The notes beneath the pieces are model-generated. The model ran no database searches. It worked only from the letters and a program-made list of their open reading frames with translations, and had not been told where the DNA came from. From Planctomycetota bacterium (GTDB lineage Bacteria; Planctomycetota; Phycisphaerae; Phycisphaerales; Phycisphaeraceae), in the NCBI GenBank assembly GCA_024276075.1, contig JAJRXX010000026.1, forward strand, positions 1 through 33,471: a DNA stretch of 33,471 bases, given 5' to 3'. Position 1 is the stretch's first letter. Each line of letters begins with the position of its first letter. Both the position numbers and the translations under genes were made by a program. Positions 1-8,197 of the stretch are shown here, one piece after another.

Positions 1-189
1 CATCACCACCGGCACGTGTGGCCGACCGCCTTGGCCCTGATCTTCGACAAATACGTTCGCCACCGAGTCAGCCAGCTGTTGCCACGGGATGTGTTGGTCG
101 CACTTCTCGAAAAACTCAACCGTCCGGGGACAGCCCAGGTCTAGCGTAGCCGCGTCGGCAAAAGTCGGGGGATTTGTGGGGCGTTCCAT
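1..189 (-). CDS. IS5-type transposase, N-terminal part (cut by window edge)
   Basis: The first 63 codons of a minus-strand gene start at the ATG at 187-189 and run off the left edge without a stop. The reading MERPTNPPTFADAATLDLG, followed by EFFEKCDQHIPWQQLADSV and RPHVPVVM, matches the layout of the N-terminal DUF772 domain of IS5/IS1182-type transposases, in which a short 'IPW..L' segment is followed by 'R.P..P...M'. The catalytic DDE domain would lie outside the window, so integrity cannot be judged. An AAGGAT ribosome-binding site sits about 8 bases before the start. The insertion sequence end should lie somewhere in 190-390, but I could not define its terminal repeat. Family assignment is from memory of motif layout and is moderately sure. 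Confidence 0.7.
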   Translation of the reverse strand, partial: MERPTNPPTFADAATLDLGCPRTVEFFEKCDQHIPWQQLADSVANVFVEDQGQGGRPHVPVVM

Positions 190-316
190 GATGGTATCCT
201 TAAATCAAAGGGGAAATTGGTTCACCACCATTTCAGCGCCATCACAACCTAATTGCAAGCAGGGTTTTTCAGAGGGCTCAATAGAATAAAGGCATACATA
301 TTGGCTTTTAAAGGTT

Positions 317-374
317 CCGCTCCGATGATAAGAGCCCTCGTGGCTCTCTCCCCAAAAGGGAGTAGTCGGAGCGG
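317..374. repeat. Compact three-way-junction inverted repeat (cruciform or structured RNA / terminator)
   Basis: A 9-bp outer stem (CCGCTCCGA at 317-325 with TCGGAGCGG at 366-374) encloses two perfect hairpins placed back to back: AGAGCC/GGCTCT (331-336 with 342-347) and CTCCC/GGGAG (348-352 with 358-362). A competing pairing exists between GAGGGCTC at 272-279 and GAGCCCTC at 332-339. It lies just after the stop of the DUF3800 gene and upstream of the IS5-type transposase. It could be a terminator, an insertion sequence end or a small RNA. There is no T-run on either side, so a simple intrinsic terminator is not well supported. Confidence 0.6.
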
Positions 375-390
375 TCACCATTTTATAGTT

Positions 391-1059
391 TCAATACCAC
401 TTTAGTTTGCCAAGACGAAAAATATCGAATTCACTTCTAATGGCAGAGCTAATGATTTGATAGCTGCGATGGTCGTCAGAATTCCATTTTCGATAGATGG
501 CCCAGTTTATTATGTAGTCAGCAACTTGGAGAAGGGCAGCGGATTTTGAGTCGTGATACAAGAGGCGGTATCTGATCCCTGAAGAAAGTATCTCTGACAT
601 CGTGAGTTTTACTGCTTTCTCAACTGCGTTTCGTTTTCGGTTAACCGGAATGCGGTCTGAGATGACAATCACCTCTGAATGCTTATCGGTGTCTAAACGG
701 TTTTTAAGAACGTATCTGAGTAGATAGCCGAGCATCTTGGGATAGAATTTTTCGATAGGACGCAGCGCAGGTCCAGTTTTACATTTTTCTATTACCAAGC
801 TATCGGCATGAAGATTGTTCAGGTCTTGGCGTATTAGAGCGAATACAGCATCTCGAACTACTTGCTTATTTTCGGACGCGTGAAAATATTCAAGATTATA
901 GCCTTGTTCAATCAGGTCGAATCGCAGTGATGCTATCTGATTGTTCAAAGGGAACGGTCTGGAAACAGCTATAGATGTGAACGTGAAGTAGTGAGTTCCC
1001 TTTACAGAAAAGTCAAAGTTTCCTCCTTCATCCAGAAAAATATATAGTGGCTGAGCCAT
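391..1059 (-). CDS. DUF3800 domain protein
   Basis: The protein has 222 residues from the ATG at 1057-1059, which has an AGGTGAG ribosome-binding site (1063-1069). An open frame continues upstream, but that extension is the antisense-frame shadow of purL and was left out. The N-terminus (LYIFLDEGGNFDFS) is the usual DUF3800 opening, and a late ADYIINWAIYR segment matches the conserved acidic C-terminal motif. DUF3800 proteins have an RNase H-like fold with conserved acidic residues and often occur near mobile or defence genes; their biochemical role is not settled. The gene begins 13 bases after the purL stop on the same strand, so it may be read from the purL transcript. Its base composition is visibly more AT-rich than purL, and an IS5-type transposase lies beyond it, which suggests recent acquisition. 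Confidence 0.85.
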   Translation of the reverse strand: MAQPLYIFLDEGGNFDFSVKGTHYFTFTSIAVSRPFPLNNQIASLRFDLIEQGYNLEYFHASENKQVVRDAVFALIRQDLNNLHADSLVIEKCKTGPALRPIEKFYPKMLGYLLRYVLKNRLDTDKHSEVIVISDRIPVNRKRNAVEKAVKLTMSEILSSGIRYRLLYHDSKSAALLQVADYIINWAIYRKWNSDDHRSYQIISSAIRSEFDIFRLGKLKWY

Positions 1060-1072
1060 TATCTCACCTATG

Positions 1073-4000
1073 TCACCAATCCAGCGGCGCCCGCCATGCA
1101 TCGCACAGCTTGTCGATGGGCTCGTCGAGCACCTGTCCGTGTTCGCCCAGCCTAACTGTGACGCGCTCGTGGTCAGCAAATGTACCGATCTTCGCAAACA
1201 GCACCCCCGCCTGGCGCAGCGCGTCCGCAGCAGCCTCGACCCGATCCGGTGCGACCTCCAGCAGGTACCGTGACGGCGTCTCGGCGAAGCACGCCGCCAC
1301 CGGGTCGAGTACCTCGTTGCCCTCCCTAGGCACCGCATTCAAGTCCAGGTCCAACCCCAGTCGTCCCGCAAACGCCATCTCCGCAGCACCCACCAGCAGC
1401 CCACCGTCGGAGCAATCGTGCGCCGAGGCGACCAGCCCATCGGCGATCAGCCCAGCCACAGCCACAGCGGTACGCGGGCCCAGGTCAAGGTCCACACGCG
1501 GAATGTCGGGCTCGATCGTGCGGTCGCGCGCGACCATCTGGTAATGCGAGCCCGCCAGTTTCGGCGTCGTCTGGCCCACGATCAGTAACACGTTGCCCGC
1601 CGACTTCGCGTCCATCGACACGCACTGGTTTGTGTCTGCCACGATTGCCAGCGCCGAGATCAGCAGCGTCGGGGGGATCGTGATCAACTCGCCCGACTCG
1701 GTGGTGAATTGGTTGTTGAGCGAATCCTTACCCGAGATAAACGGCGTACGGTACGCAATCGCGCCATCGTAGCACGCTTGCGCAGCACGAACCAACTTGC
1801 CGAGTTGACTCGGGTCGTCGCAGCCCGGCCAGCAGAAGTTGTCCAATATCGCGATACGCTCCGGGTCCCCACCCACGCACACGCAGTTGCGCACCGCTTC
1901 GTCTATCGCCGCCAACGCCATCCAATACGAGTCGCCTTGGCCCGGTACCACCGCATCCTCACCGAGCCCGGTTTGCAGGCCGCACGCGATCGCCACACCC
2001 CGGCTCGAATCGAGCTTCGGCCGGATTACCGCCGCGTCACCGGGGCCTTGCTGGTCGGGTCCCACCAGCGGCTTGAGCACCGACGAGCCCTGCACCTCGT
2101 GGTCGTATTGCTCGATGATCCAGTGCTTCGATGCGATGTTCGGGTGCCCCAGCAGTGCGTACAACGTCTCGGCAATCGTGTTCGACTGGCGTGCGGCGCG
2201 CGTTGTCGGGGGCCCGCTTGACGGTCTCGTCGTCGGCGACCACCGCGCCCGGCGCGTCGGTGTCGGCAGACCGTGGTGAAGCAAATCCATCGACAGACGA
2301 CCCACCTCGGTCCCCTTGTACATCAGGATCAATTCAGGCCCACCGCCACCATCAGCCGCGCCGAATTCGCCCAGATCGCACATGTCCACGTCTTCGGATT
2401 CGCACAATGCACGCAGCTTCGCCACCTGTTCCGATGGCACAGCCAGCACCATGCGCTCCTGTGCTTCAGATATCCAAATCTCGGTGTACGACAGCCCCTC
2501 GTACTTCAGCGGCGCGGTTTCGAGCGTCACGCGGGCGCCCACGGTTTCGCCCATCTCGCCCACAGCACTGGAAAATCCGCCCGCACCGCAGTCTGTGATC
2601 GCGCGGTACAGCGGTCCCTCCACGTGGTCGCGCGCCTGCAGGATCACGTCGAGCGTCTTCTTCTGTGTAATCGCGTTGCCGATCTGTACCGCATGGGCGA
2701 ACTCATCGGTGTGCGTATCCGTCAGCTCGGCTGAGGAAAACGTCGCGCCGTGGATGCCGTCGCGACCCGTTCGCCCACCGAGCACGATGATACGGTCGCC
2801 CGGCTCGGCGTTGCCGAAGCACTTGTCCAGTGGCATCACGCCCACGCACCCGGCAAACACCAACGGGTTCGCCAGATAGTCTTCGTGGAACCACACCGCG
2901 CCGTTGATCGTGGGGATACCCATCCGGTTGCCGTAGTCGCGCACACCCGCCACGACTTGGCCCAGCACACGCCGGGGGTGCAACACACCTTCGGGGACCT
3001 CCGCCGCGTCCCGGCCAGGCGGCGCCACGCAGAACGTATCGGTATTCGCAATCGGCCTCGCCGCCAGACCCGTACCCATGATGTCGCGGATGCAACCGCC
3101 GATCCCCGTCGCCGCGCCGCCGTAAGGCTCGATCGCCGATGGGTGGTTGTGCGTCTCGACCTTGATACACACCGCGTCGTGGTCGTCGAATTGGACGATC
3201 CCCGCGTTGTCTTCAAACACACTCACGCACCACCGCCGACCCTGCGAAGCGTCCTCCTCCATGAGCCTGCGCGTCGCGGCTGCGATGGTCGATTTGAGCA
3301 GGTTCTCGATGGTGACCGAGCCGTCTGCGTTGAGCGTGTGCCCGGGCCGATCGGCCCAATCACTGGGCCCGGGCGTCGTGCTGGCGCCGGTCTGACCAGC
3401 CTGCGTGTACCGGATCGTCGCCTTGAGCGTCTTGTGCACGCAGTGCTCGCTCCAGGTCTGTGCAAGCGTCTCAAGCTCCGCGTCCGTTGGGTCCCGGTCG
3501 AGTTGGCGGTAGTGATCTTGGATAGCACACATCTCGTCGGGGTTCAGGAACAGGTGCCCGTCGCGTGACAACCTAGCCAAACCATCCTCGTCGAGCTCTC
3601 GGATCGGCACGTGCACGACGCGCAACGCATACGCCCCTCCCTGGGGGAATCGTTTTGGCCAATACGCACCGAGGTGGATGTCGTGGATCACCGGGTTCGC
3701 CAGCGCCGCTTCAGCAAAACCGCGCAGCACCTCGTCGCCAGCCGCCGTGCCCGATGAGAACGTCAGATCGTATCGCTGACCCGTGCGGACGGAGACTTGC
3801 GACCCCTCGACACCCGGCAGCATCTCGACGATCGCGTCCTGTGTCGATTGTGCCACCGGGTCCATCACGCCCGGCTGATAGTGCACCTCGATCGTCGCGT
3901 CACCCGTCGGCGAGGCGGCACTACCAACGATCACTTCCTGCGTGACCGGATCAGCCAATAACTCGCCTGCGATTCGGTCTAGGTCATCGGGTCCAAGCGG

Positions 4001-4192
4001 CGCCTCGATCAGGTAAACGCGCGCCGTGCGCACCGCCTGACAGCTTCCCAGCCCCGAAAATCGGCGCGCTTGTGTGCCTATCGACGTGGCCAACGGATCG
4101 GATTGGTCATTGCTAGTACGCACCTCGACGCGGTGGACGGTGGTGTTCGTGACGGTGGGTGGGGTGTTTGTGGTGGCGGGGTGGGGGCGCAT
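1073..4192 (-). CDS. purL: Phosphoribosylformylglycinamidine synthase, PurL with N-terminal PurS-like domain
   Basis: This ATP-dependent enzyme of de novo purine synthesis converts FGAR and ammonia or glutamine to FGAM. The 1039-residue protein has a PurS-like region at about residues 40-190, a linker with WSEHC near residue 248, and the first AIR-synthase-type ATP domain with ETHNHPSAIEPYGGAATG near 345-360. A second synthase-like half begins around residue 670 with ASKHWIIEQYDHEVQGSS. There is no C-terminal glutaminase domain, so a separate PurQ is expected elsewhere. The start codon (ATG 4190-4192) is the only reasonable one upstream of the PurS-like part, though the first 30 residues look like a disordered extension. 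Oddity: residues about 643-668 (2186-2262) read as basic, atypical sequence, while the neighbouring frame has normal codon usage; see findings. Confidence 0.95.
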   Translation of the reverse strand: MRPHPATTNTPPTVTNTTVHRVEVRTSNDQSDPLATSIGTQARRFSGLGSCQAVRTARVYLIEAPLGPDDLDRIAGELLADPVTQEVIVGSAASPTGDATIEVHYQPGVMDPVAQSTQDAIVEMLPGVEGSQVSVRTGQRYDLTFSSGTAAGDEVLRGFAEAALANPVIHDIHLGAYWPKRFPQGGAYALRVVHVPIRELDEDGLARLSRDGHLFLNPDEMCAIQDHYRQLDRDPTDAELETLAQTWSEHCVHKTLKATIRYTQAGQTGASTTPGPSDWADRPGHTLNADGSVTIENLLKSTIAAATRRLMEEDASQGRRWCVSVFEDNAGIVQFDDHDAVCIKVETHNHPSAIEPYGGAATGIGGCIRDIMGTGLAARPIANTDTFCVAPPGRDAAEVPEGVLHPRRVLGQVVAGVRDYGNRMGIPTINGAVWFHEDYLANPLVFAGCVGVMPLDKCFGNAEPGDRIIVLGGRTGRDGIHGATFSSAELTDTHTDEFAHAVQIGNAITQKKTLDVILQARDHVEGPLYRAITDCGAGGFSSAVGEMGETVGARVTLETAPLKYEGLSYTEIWISEAQERMVLAVPSEQVAKLRALCESEDVDMCDLGEFGAADGGGGPELILMYKGTEVGRLSMDLLHHGLPTPTRRARWSPTTRPSSGPPTTRAARQSNTIAETLYALLGHPNIASKHWIIEQYDHEVQGSSVLKPLVGPDQQGPGDAAVIRPKLDSSRGVAIACGLQTGLGEDAVVPGQGDSYWMALAAIDEAVRNCVCVGGDPERIAILDNFCWPGCDDPSQLGKLVRAAQACYDGAIAYRTPFISGKDSLNNQFTTESGELITIPPTLLISALAIVADTNQCVSMDAKSAGNVLLIVGQTTPKLAGSHYQMVARDRTIEPDIPRVDLDLGPRTAVAVAGLIADGLVASAHDCSDGGLLVGAAEMAFAGRLGLDLDLNAVPREGNEVLDPVAACFAETPSRYLLEVAPDRVEAAADALRQAGVLFAKIGTFADHERVTVRLGEHGQVLDEPIDKLCDAWRAPLDW

Positions 4193-4235
4193 TACACCAT
4201 CTTAATGGATCGTTCCGCCACAGTCTGGCAAGGGT

Positions 4236-4841
4236 TTAATTCTGCTGCCGACCCTCGATCGCACACAGCAGGATTGCCGCCGCGATACCCAGCCTGCGGT
4301 CGAGCAGGCGCTCCGTATCAGGCGTGAAGTCTAAGCTCATCTGTAGCACAAACGGATTGAAGTGCTGTTTAAACCCGAACACCGGCGCCCCGCCGACCGT
4401 GCCGTTGTAGCTCTGAGGCAGCAGCAGGTTCATCAGCGGCACGTTTCGCCTCGCTAGCGCCTTGATCGTGCTGTCTTCCTGCACCACGCCCAAATCCTCA
4501 TCGTTTGGGTCCAGCAGTATCCACTCGTCGCGCACCAAGCTCGATTTCCAGCCCTTACGCCGAAGCGCTCCGATTTTCTCACCGTCAGCCGAATCGACCA
4601 CGTCGTACGCAGCCCCGAAGTCGATGATGCTCCGCGCCTGGATCGACAAAACCTCGTTTGTCATCGCCTCGTCGCTGAAGATGCGGATGTCTTCCTTGAG
4701 CTTAAATGCCTTGAGCTTGCAATACAGAGCCAGCCCCCCTTGCGGGTCGAATACACGAAAGACGCCGCCGAACAGTTTGAACGCCTGCCGCCGGACCGTG
4801 TACGTGTCGTGTTCGAATGTCCCGTTCGTGTTCATAGCCAT
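4236..4841 (-). CDS. LURP-one-related / tubby-like fold protein
   Basis: The 201-residue protein has no signal peptide or clear membrane segment. The pattern of short beta strands (YTVRRQAFKLFGGVFRVFD, LALYCKLKAFKLKEDIRIFSD, then a run that includes RSIIDFGAAYDVVDS, IGALRRKGW and EWILLD) is typical of LURP-one-related proteins, which share a fold with phospholipid scramblases and tubby proteins. A C-terminal segment (DRRLGIAAAILLCAIEG) closes the barrel in this family as the hydrophobic central helix. Function in bacteria is unknown; membrane-lipid binding is only a guess. The start is the first ATG at 4839-4841; the next at 4833-4835 is nearly as good, with only a weak ribosome-binding site before either. 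It lies 43 bases upstream of purL on the same strand. Confidence 0.75.
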   Translation of the reverse strand: MAMNTNGTFEHDTYTVRRQAFKLFGGVFRVFDPQGGLALYCKLKAFKLKEDIRIFSDEAMTNEVLSIQARSIIDFGAAYDVVDSADGEKIGALRRKGWKSSLVRDEWILLDPNDEDLGVVQEDSTIKALARRNVPLMNLLLPQSYNGTVGGAPVFGFKQHFNPFVLQMSLDFTPDTERLLDRRLGIAAAILLCAIEGRQQN

Positions 4842-5100
4842 GACTCGCTTAGAGCGGTTTTATTTTGATCGCGACAGACCCACGCAACGAGCCCCGACCG
4901 TGAGGGAGGGGTTTCCTGCACAATGTAGCAACCAAATATAAAAAACGCTCGAACGGGTTTGTGTTTGGCGTTTTCTTCGACGCCTCGGTATATCAGCATC
5001 ACGGCGAGCGTGGCCCCCGATCATTTTGGATCGGCCAAGTGAAGAACACCACTTAGCTGTAAACCAGTCCACGGACTCTGCTGCGGGCCACCCGGTCCGT

Positions 5101-5763
5101 CTAACGGTCACAGATGATACCCAGAGCGGTTAAGTGCCGTGTGACCTGACCCGCGGGATTGGCATTCGGATCGACCCGGTGCGTGTGCCAGCCCTGCTGA
5201 GCAGCCGCAGCGAGGTTCGCCCCGTGATCGTCGAAAAACAGGATCGCCGACCCCGCGACGCCCACCTGCTGCTGCACGTGTTCATAGACAGCCGGATCGG
5301 GCTTGCGTTGGCCTATGAACGGGCTGCCGAACCGGTGATGTAGCCGGTCCAGCGGCAGTTGGCGGGGCCCGGGTGTCGTCATCGTCTGCCAGTGCCGACG
5401 GTTTGTGTTCGATAGACAAGCCGTCTGCACCGGCACGCCCTCGAGCCGATCCAGCAGCTCGTGAAACCCCGGGTTCGGCTCGATTAACCAAGCATCGACC
5501 ACCGCCAGCGTATCCGCAGCAGTCAGAGCCGTGTGTGCAGCGACCTGCGCCGCGAACTCGCCCTCGCTAATTTTGCCCATTTCAAACCGCAGGTACACGT
5601 CGTGGGGGACCGTGTCTTCATTAAACGTTTGAGCATCAGGCAACGGGTCGATACCCGCACATGCCAGCGCGTGTCGCCAGTCGTCGCAGATGCGGATCAT
5701 CACCCCGCCCAAGTCGAACACGATTAGACGGATGTCGGAGTTATTCGGGGAACCGTCAAGCAT
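5101..5763 (-). CDS. HAD superfamily (subclass IA) hydrolase
   Basis: A cytosolic phosphatase-type protein of 220 residues, the usual length for HAD-IA enzymes. All four motifs are visible: motif I VFDLGGV with nucleophile Asp17, motif II CLSNT with Ser118, motif III QRKPDPAVY with Lys154, and motif IV FFDDHGAN with Asp178/179. The second motif I aspartate of classical HAD phosphatases is Gly19 here. This DLG form is common in the YihX-like glucose-1-phosphatase/epoxide-hydrolase-N branch, so it is not necessarily inactive. The cap lies between residues 20 and 110. Substrate cannot be predicted. It is separated by about 260 bases from the LURP-one gene and looks like an independent unit. Confidence 0.88.
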   Translation of the reverse strand: MLDGSPNNSDIRLIVFDLGGVMIRICDDWRHALACAGIDPLPDAQTFNEDTVPHDVYLRFEMGKISEGEFAAQVAAHTALTAADTLAVVDAWLIEPNPGFHELLDRLEGVPVQTACLSNTNRRHWQTMTTPGPRQLPLDRLHHRFGSPFIGQRKPDPAVYEHVQQQVGVAGSAILFFDDHGANLAAAAQQGWHTHRVDPNANPAGQVTRHLTALGIICDR

Positions 5764-5881
5764 GTAAATAAGCCTAGATTATGACAGCTTATATGCGAAG
5801 AAGATGAGGAGATCGGACAGATTGCTTGAGATGAGTTGGCAAGCAAATTACTAAAACAGACCTTTGGTAAGGTGTAGGGGC

Positions 5882-5921
5882 TATCGGTCGGTCAAAATTG
5901 TTCTATTGTGAAGGACCGATA
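5882..5921. promoter_or_regulatory. Inverted repeat upstream of the small-ORF/DUF2335 pair (possible operator)
   Basis: TATCGGTC at 5882-5889 is perfectly inverted as GACCGATA at 5914-5921. Extra half-sites lie next to it: GGTC at 5890-5893 and GACC at 5924-5927. The spacer is 24 bases and AT-rich. The repeat ends about 23 bases before the ATG at 5944, a position fitting an operator or a 5'-leader hairpin. I see no confident -35/-10 pair. Confidence 0.4.
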
Positions 5922-5943
5922 ATGACCGTTACTTACACGATAG

Positions 5944-6207
5944 ATGGAAAACACCGATCAATCCGGTATGATTAAGTGGGTAACGAAAGCATTTGCTATG
6001 GTTAAAAAGATTGCAGAATGTGTACGGGGTGCTGGAAAAGTATTGGAAATTTCTCCGCCCCGACCATCAAAAGTGATTGGTCAGAATGTTATTGTAGAAA
6101 AAAGCACACATAAGGCCCTTCGCTCTGATTGGGTTAAGCTGGGCCAGGATATGCAGGCCGCGATTGATCAAACGGCTGCGGAGATTAATCAACGTGGGCA
6201 GTCGTAG
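5944..6207 (+). CDS. Small protein of unknown function, upstream partner of DUF2335
   Basis: An 87-residue ORF that I do not recognise. It is soluble, with basic (KWVTKAFAMVKKIAECVRG) and amphipathic segments, a central short beta-like stretch (KVIGQNVIVEKS), and an acidic or polar C-terminal helix (LGQDMQAAIDQTAAEINQRG). No signal peptide or membrane segment is seen. No clear Shine-Dalgarno precedes the ATG at 5944; starts at 5968 or 5998 are alternatives. Its end overlaps the start of the DUF2335 gene by 14 or 44 bases depending on that start, which argues that the two are translated together. The region is more AT-rich than its neighbours, so it may have been acquired. Confidence 0.6.
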   Translation: MENTDQSGMIKWVTKAFAMVKKIAECVRGAGKVLEISPPRPSKVIGQNVIVEKSTHKALRSDWVKLGQDMQAAIDQTAAEINQRGQS

Positions 6208-6646
6208 CAGTAAGAGGCACAGTAAGAGCCAGGTACAGAACGCGCAGCCAAACCCGCCATCCGACTCACCTCAAAGGCAGGTTCTTCAAGTCCAGCAATG
6301 GGAAGGTCCGTTGCCTTCTCCCGATACTCTGAATCGTTTTAATGAGATTCTGCCCGGAGCGGCGGAAAGAATTATCGTTCAATTCGAACAACAGACTTCA
6401 CATCGCCAGGAGCTAGAAAGACGAACGCTACAAGCTCAGATTGAAGATGCAAAAGACGATCGTAGTGAGCGTCGTCGCGGCCAGAATTATGCTTTTCTTA
6501 TCGGTATGGCCGCTATCATAGGTGGATGCGTGACAGCAATACTTCATGCGGAATGGGCTGGAGGGGGTATAAGTATGACTGGCATAGCGGCTTTAGTAGG
6601 GGCGTTTATTTATGGTAGACGAGGGGAACAGCAAGAAAAAAGATAA
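6194..6646 (+). CDS. DUF2335 predicted membrane protein
   Basis: This matches the DUF2335 family: the segment QWEGPLPSPDTLNRFNEILPGAAERII, followed by a charged helix (QELERRTLQAQIEDAKDD) and two membrane segments (YAFLIGMAAIIGGCVTAI and ISMTGIAALVGAFIYGR), is the standard architecture. The product is about 150 residues. I prefer the GTG at 6194, which has GGAG 11 bases upstream; an in-frame ATG at 6164 would add ten basic residues and is equally open. The family has no established function; it is often found in phage-like or accessory regions. It overlaps the preceding small ORF and converges on proA, with 50 bases between stops and no obvious terminator. Confidence 0.8.
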   Translation: MGSRSSKRHSKSQVQNAQPNPPSDSPQRQVLQVQQWEGPLPSPDTLNRFNEILPGAAERIIVQFEQQTSHRQELERRTLQAQIEDAKDDRSERRRGQNYAFLIGMAAIIGGCVTAILHAEWAGGGISMTGIAALVGAFIYGRRGEQQEKR

Positions 6647-6696
6647 CACATCAATGGCAGGAATAACATTTCTGCGATCACTGTTTTTGTATTGCA

Positions 6697-7977
6697 TCAC
6701 CCCCGCACCTGCCCATCGCCCCGCACGACCCACTTGTACGTGGTCAGGTCCGCAGCGCCCATTGGCCCTCGTGCGTGTAGCTTGTCCGTGCTGATGCCGA
6801 TCTCAGCCCCCAGCCCGTATTGGCCACCGTCACTGAACCGTGTCGAGCAGTTGACCATGACGTTTGCCGAGTCCACGCCACCGACGAACCGTTGAGCAGC
6901 GCCGATATCGCTCGTGACGATCGCGTCGGTGTGCTTCGATCCGTACCGGTTAATGTGATCCACAGCCTGGTCGAGTGAGTCGACCACACCCACTGCTATG
7001 GTCAGATCGAGGTACTCTGTCCGCCAGTCGTCTTCGGTAGCCGCCGCCACAGCCGGGAACAGCCTGCGCGTACGCTCGTCGCCGCGGACCTGGACACCCG
7101 CAATCGCCAGCTCGTCGCACACGCGCGTCAGCAGACCCCGATCAGCAGCCGCCTGGTGGAACAGGATCGTCTCCGCCGCGTTACACACGCCCGGCCGCTG
7201 CGTCTTCGCGTTCATGCAAATGTCCAATGCCATCTGGTCATTAGCACCCGCGTCGACGTACACGTGGCAGTTGCCCGTGTAGTGTTTGATTACTGGGATG
7301 TGCGCCTGTTTGACCACCGCCCGGATCAGCGACTCACCGCCACGCGGGATGGCTAGGTCGATCTTGCCTTCGAGCTTGAGCAGGTGTCCCACCGCCGCCC
7401 GGTCGGTTGTCTCGACGAGTTGCACGCAATTCGGATCGAGGCCAGCCTCGGTCAGCCCATCCCGTACGCACGCTGCGATCGCGGCGTTGGAGTACACCGC
7501 CTCTTTTCCGCCACGCAGGATCACCGCGTTACCGCTCTTGATACACAGCGCCGCCGCGTCGCACGTTACGTTTGGCCGACTTTCAAAAATAATCAGCACC
7601 ACGCCGATCGGCACGCGTACCTTTTCGATGCGCAACCCGTTGGGCCGGGTGTGCCCCTCGATGATTTGCCCTACAGGATCGGTCTGCCCAGCGATCTGCC
7701 CCACAGTTTCGGCCATCGCACGCACACGTTTCTCGTCGAGCGTGAGCCGATCCACCAGCGCGTCCGACAGCCCCGCCGCCCGTGCCGCAGCCAGGTCTTT
7801 AGCGTTTGCGTCGATGATGGCCTGCGACCGGGTCAGCAGGTGCTCAGCAATTCTCCGTAGCGCAGCAGTACGTTTTTCACCGGTTGTGCCGGCGAGTTGT
7901 CGAGTCGCAGCCTGGGCACGGTCGGCTAATTCTTGACAGTAGCGGGCCAGGTCAGTGGTTGTGTCGGTTTTGCTCAT
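6697..7977 (-). CDS. proA: Gamma-glutamyl phosphate reductase (glutamate-5-semialdehyde dehydrogenase)
   Basis: This is the second step of proline synthesis: NADPH-dependent reduction of gamma-glutamyl phosphate to glutamate-5-semialdehyde in the cytosol. The 426-residue length is standard. The aldehyde-dehydrogenase fold shows VPIGVVLIIFESRPNVT (123-138), the cofactor-loop KSGNAVILRGGKEA (147-160), PRGGESLI (211-218), and the catalytic Cys265 in QRPGVCNAAETIL. The C-terminal HARGPMGAADLTTYKW motif is complete. The ATG at 7975-7977 fits family length. No proB or proC lies next to it. It starts back to back with the TetR gene, with 276 bases between the two start codons. Confidence 0.97.
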   Translation of the reverse strand: MSKTDTTTDLARYCQELADRAQAATRQLAGTTGEKRTAALRRIAEHLLTRSQAIIDANAKDLAAARAAGLSDALVDRLTLDEKRVRAMAETVGQIAGQTDPVGQIIEGHTRPNGLRIEKVRVPIGVVLIIFESRPNVTCDAAALCIKSGNAVILRGGKEAVYSNAAIAACVRDGLTEAGLDPNCVQLVETTDRAAVGHLLKLEGKIDLAIPRGGESLIRAVVKQAHIPVIKHYTGNCHVYVDAGANDQMALDICMNAKTQRPGVCNAAETILFHQAAADRGLLTRVCDELAIAGVQVRGDERTRRLFPAVAAATEDDWRTEYLDLTIAVGVVDSLDQAVDHINRYGSKHTDAIVTSDIGAAQRFVGGVDSANVMVNCSTRFSDGGQYGLGAEIGISTDKLHARGPMGAADLTTYKWVVRGDGQVRG

Positions 7978-8165
7978 AAGACACGCATTCTACTCATTTG
8001 ATACGCATTGCGTCTGTTTACAACGCGACAGGGTAATCGTAAGTCGTTGTATATCAACGCCCACGATCGAATAATCTGGCTGTGGATTTCTCCTATTGGC
8101 ATGATACCCCGATCGACCAAAGGCATGTTGTGACTGAAGCACACTCGGGTCGTGTCCATTTCCTC

Positions 8166-8194
8166 TTGACAAATACGATACAAACAGATATACT
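8166..8194 (+). promoter_or_regulatory. Sigma-70 promoter of the TetR gene
   Basis: A perfect TTGACA (-35) lies at 8166-8171 and TATACT (-10) at 8189-8194 with a 17-base spacer. The likely start of transcription is near 8201, which gives a leader of about 50 bases before the ATG at 8254. It is the best canonical promoter in the window. Confidence 0.85.
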
Positions 8195-8197
8195 AAC

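Noticed and set aside
317-374. tRNA or hammerhead ribozyme in the three-way junction
   Set aside because: There is no D-arm/T-arm/anticodon organisation or CCA-like end, and the hammerhead core (CTGATGA with GAAA) is not matched.
1060-1338. N-terminal extension of the DUF3800 frame by 93 residues
   Set aside because: This part overlaps the purL 3' end, reads arginine-rich, and a good ribosome-binding site precedes the ATG at 1059.
1709-3568. Several long plus-strand ORFs opposite purL
   Set aside because: High-GC antisense shadows with arginine/histidine-rich readings; purL frame has clear family motifs.
4860-5111. Minus-strand ORF of 83 residues between the HAD and LURP-one genes
   Set aside because: Biased, basic reading without family features or ribosome-binding site; it overlaps the HAD stop.
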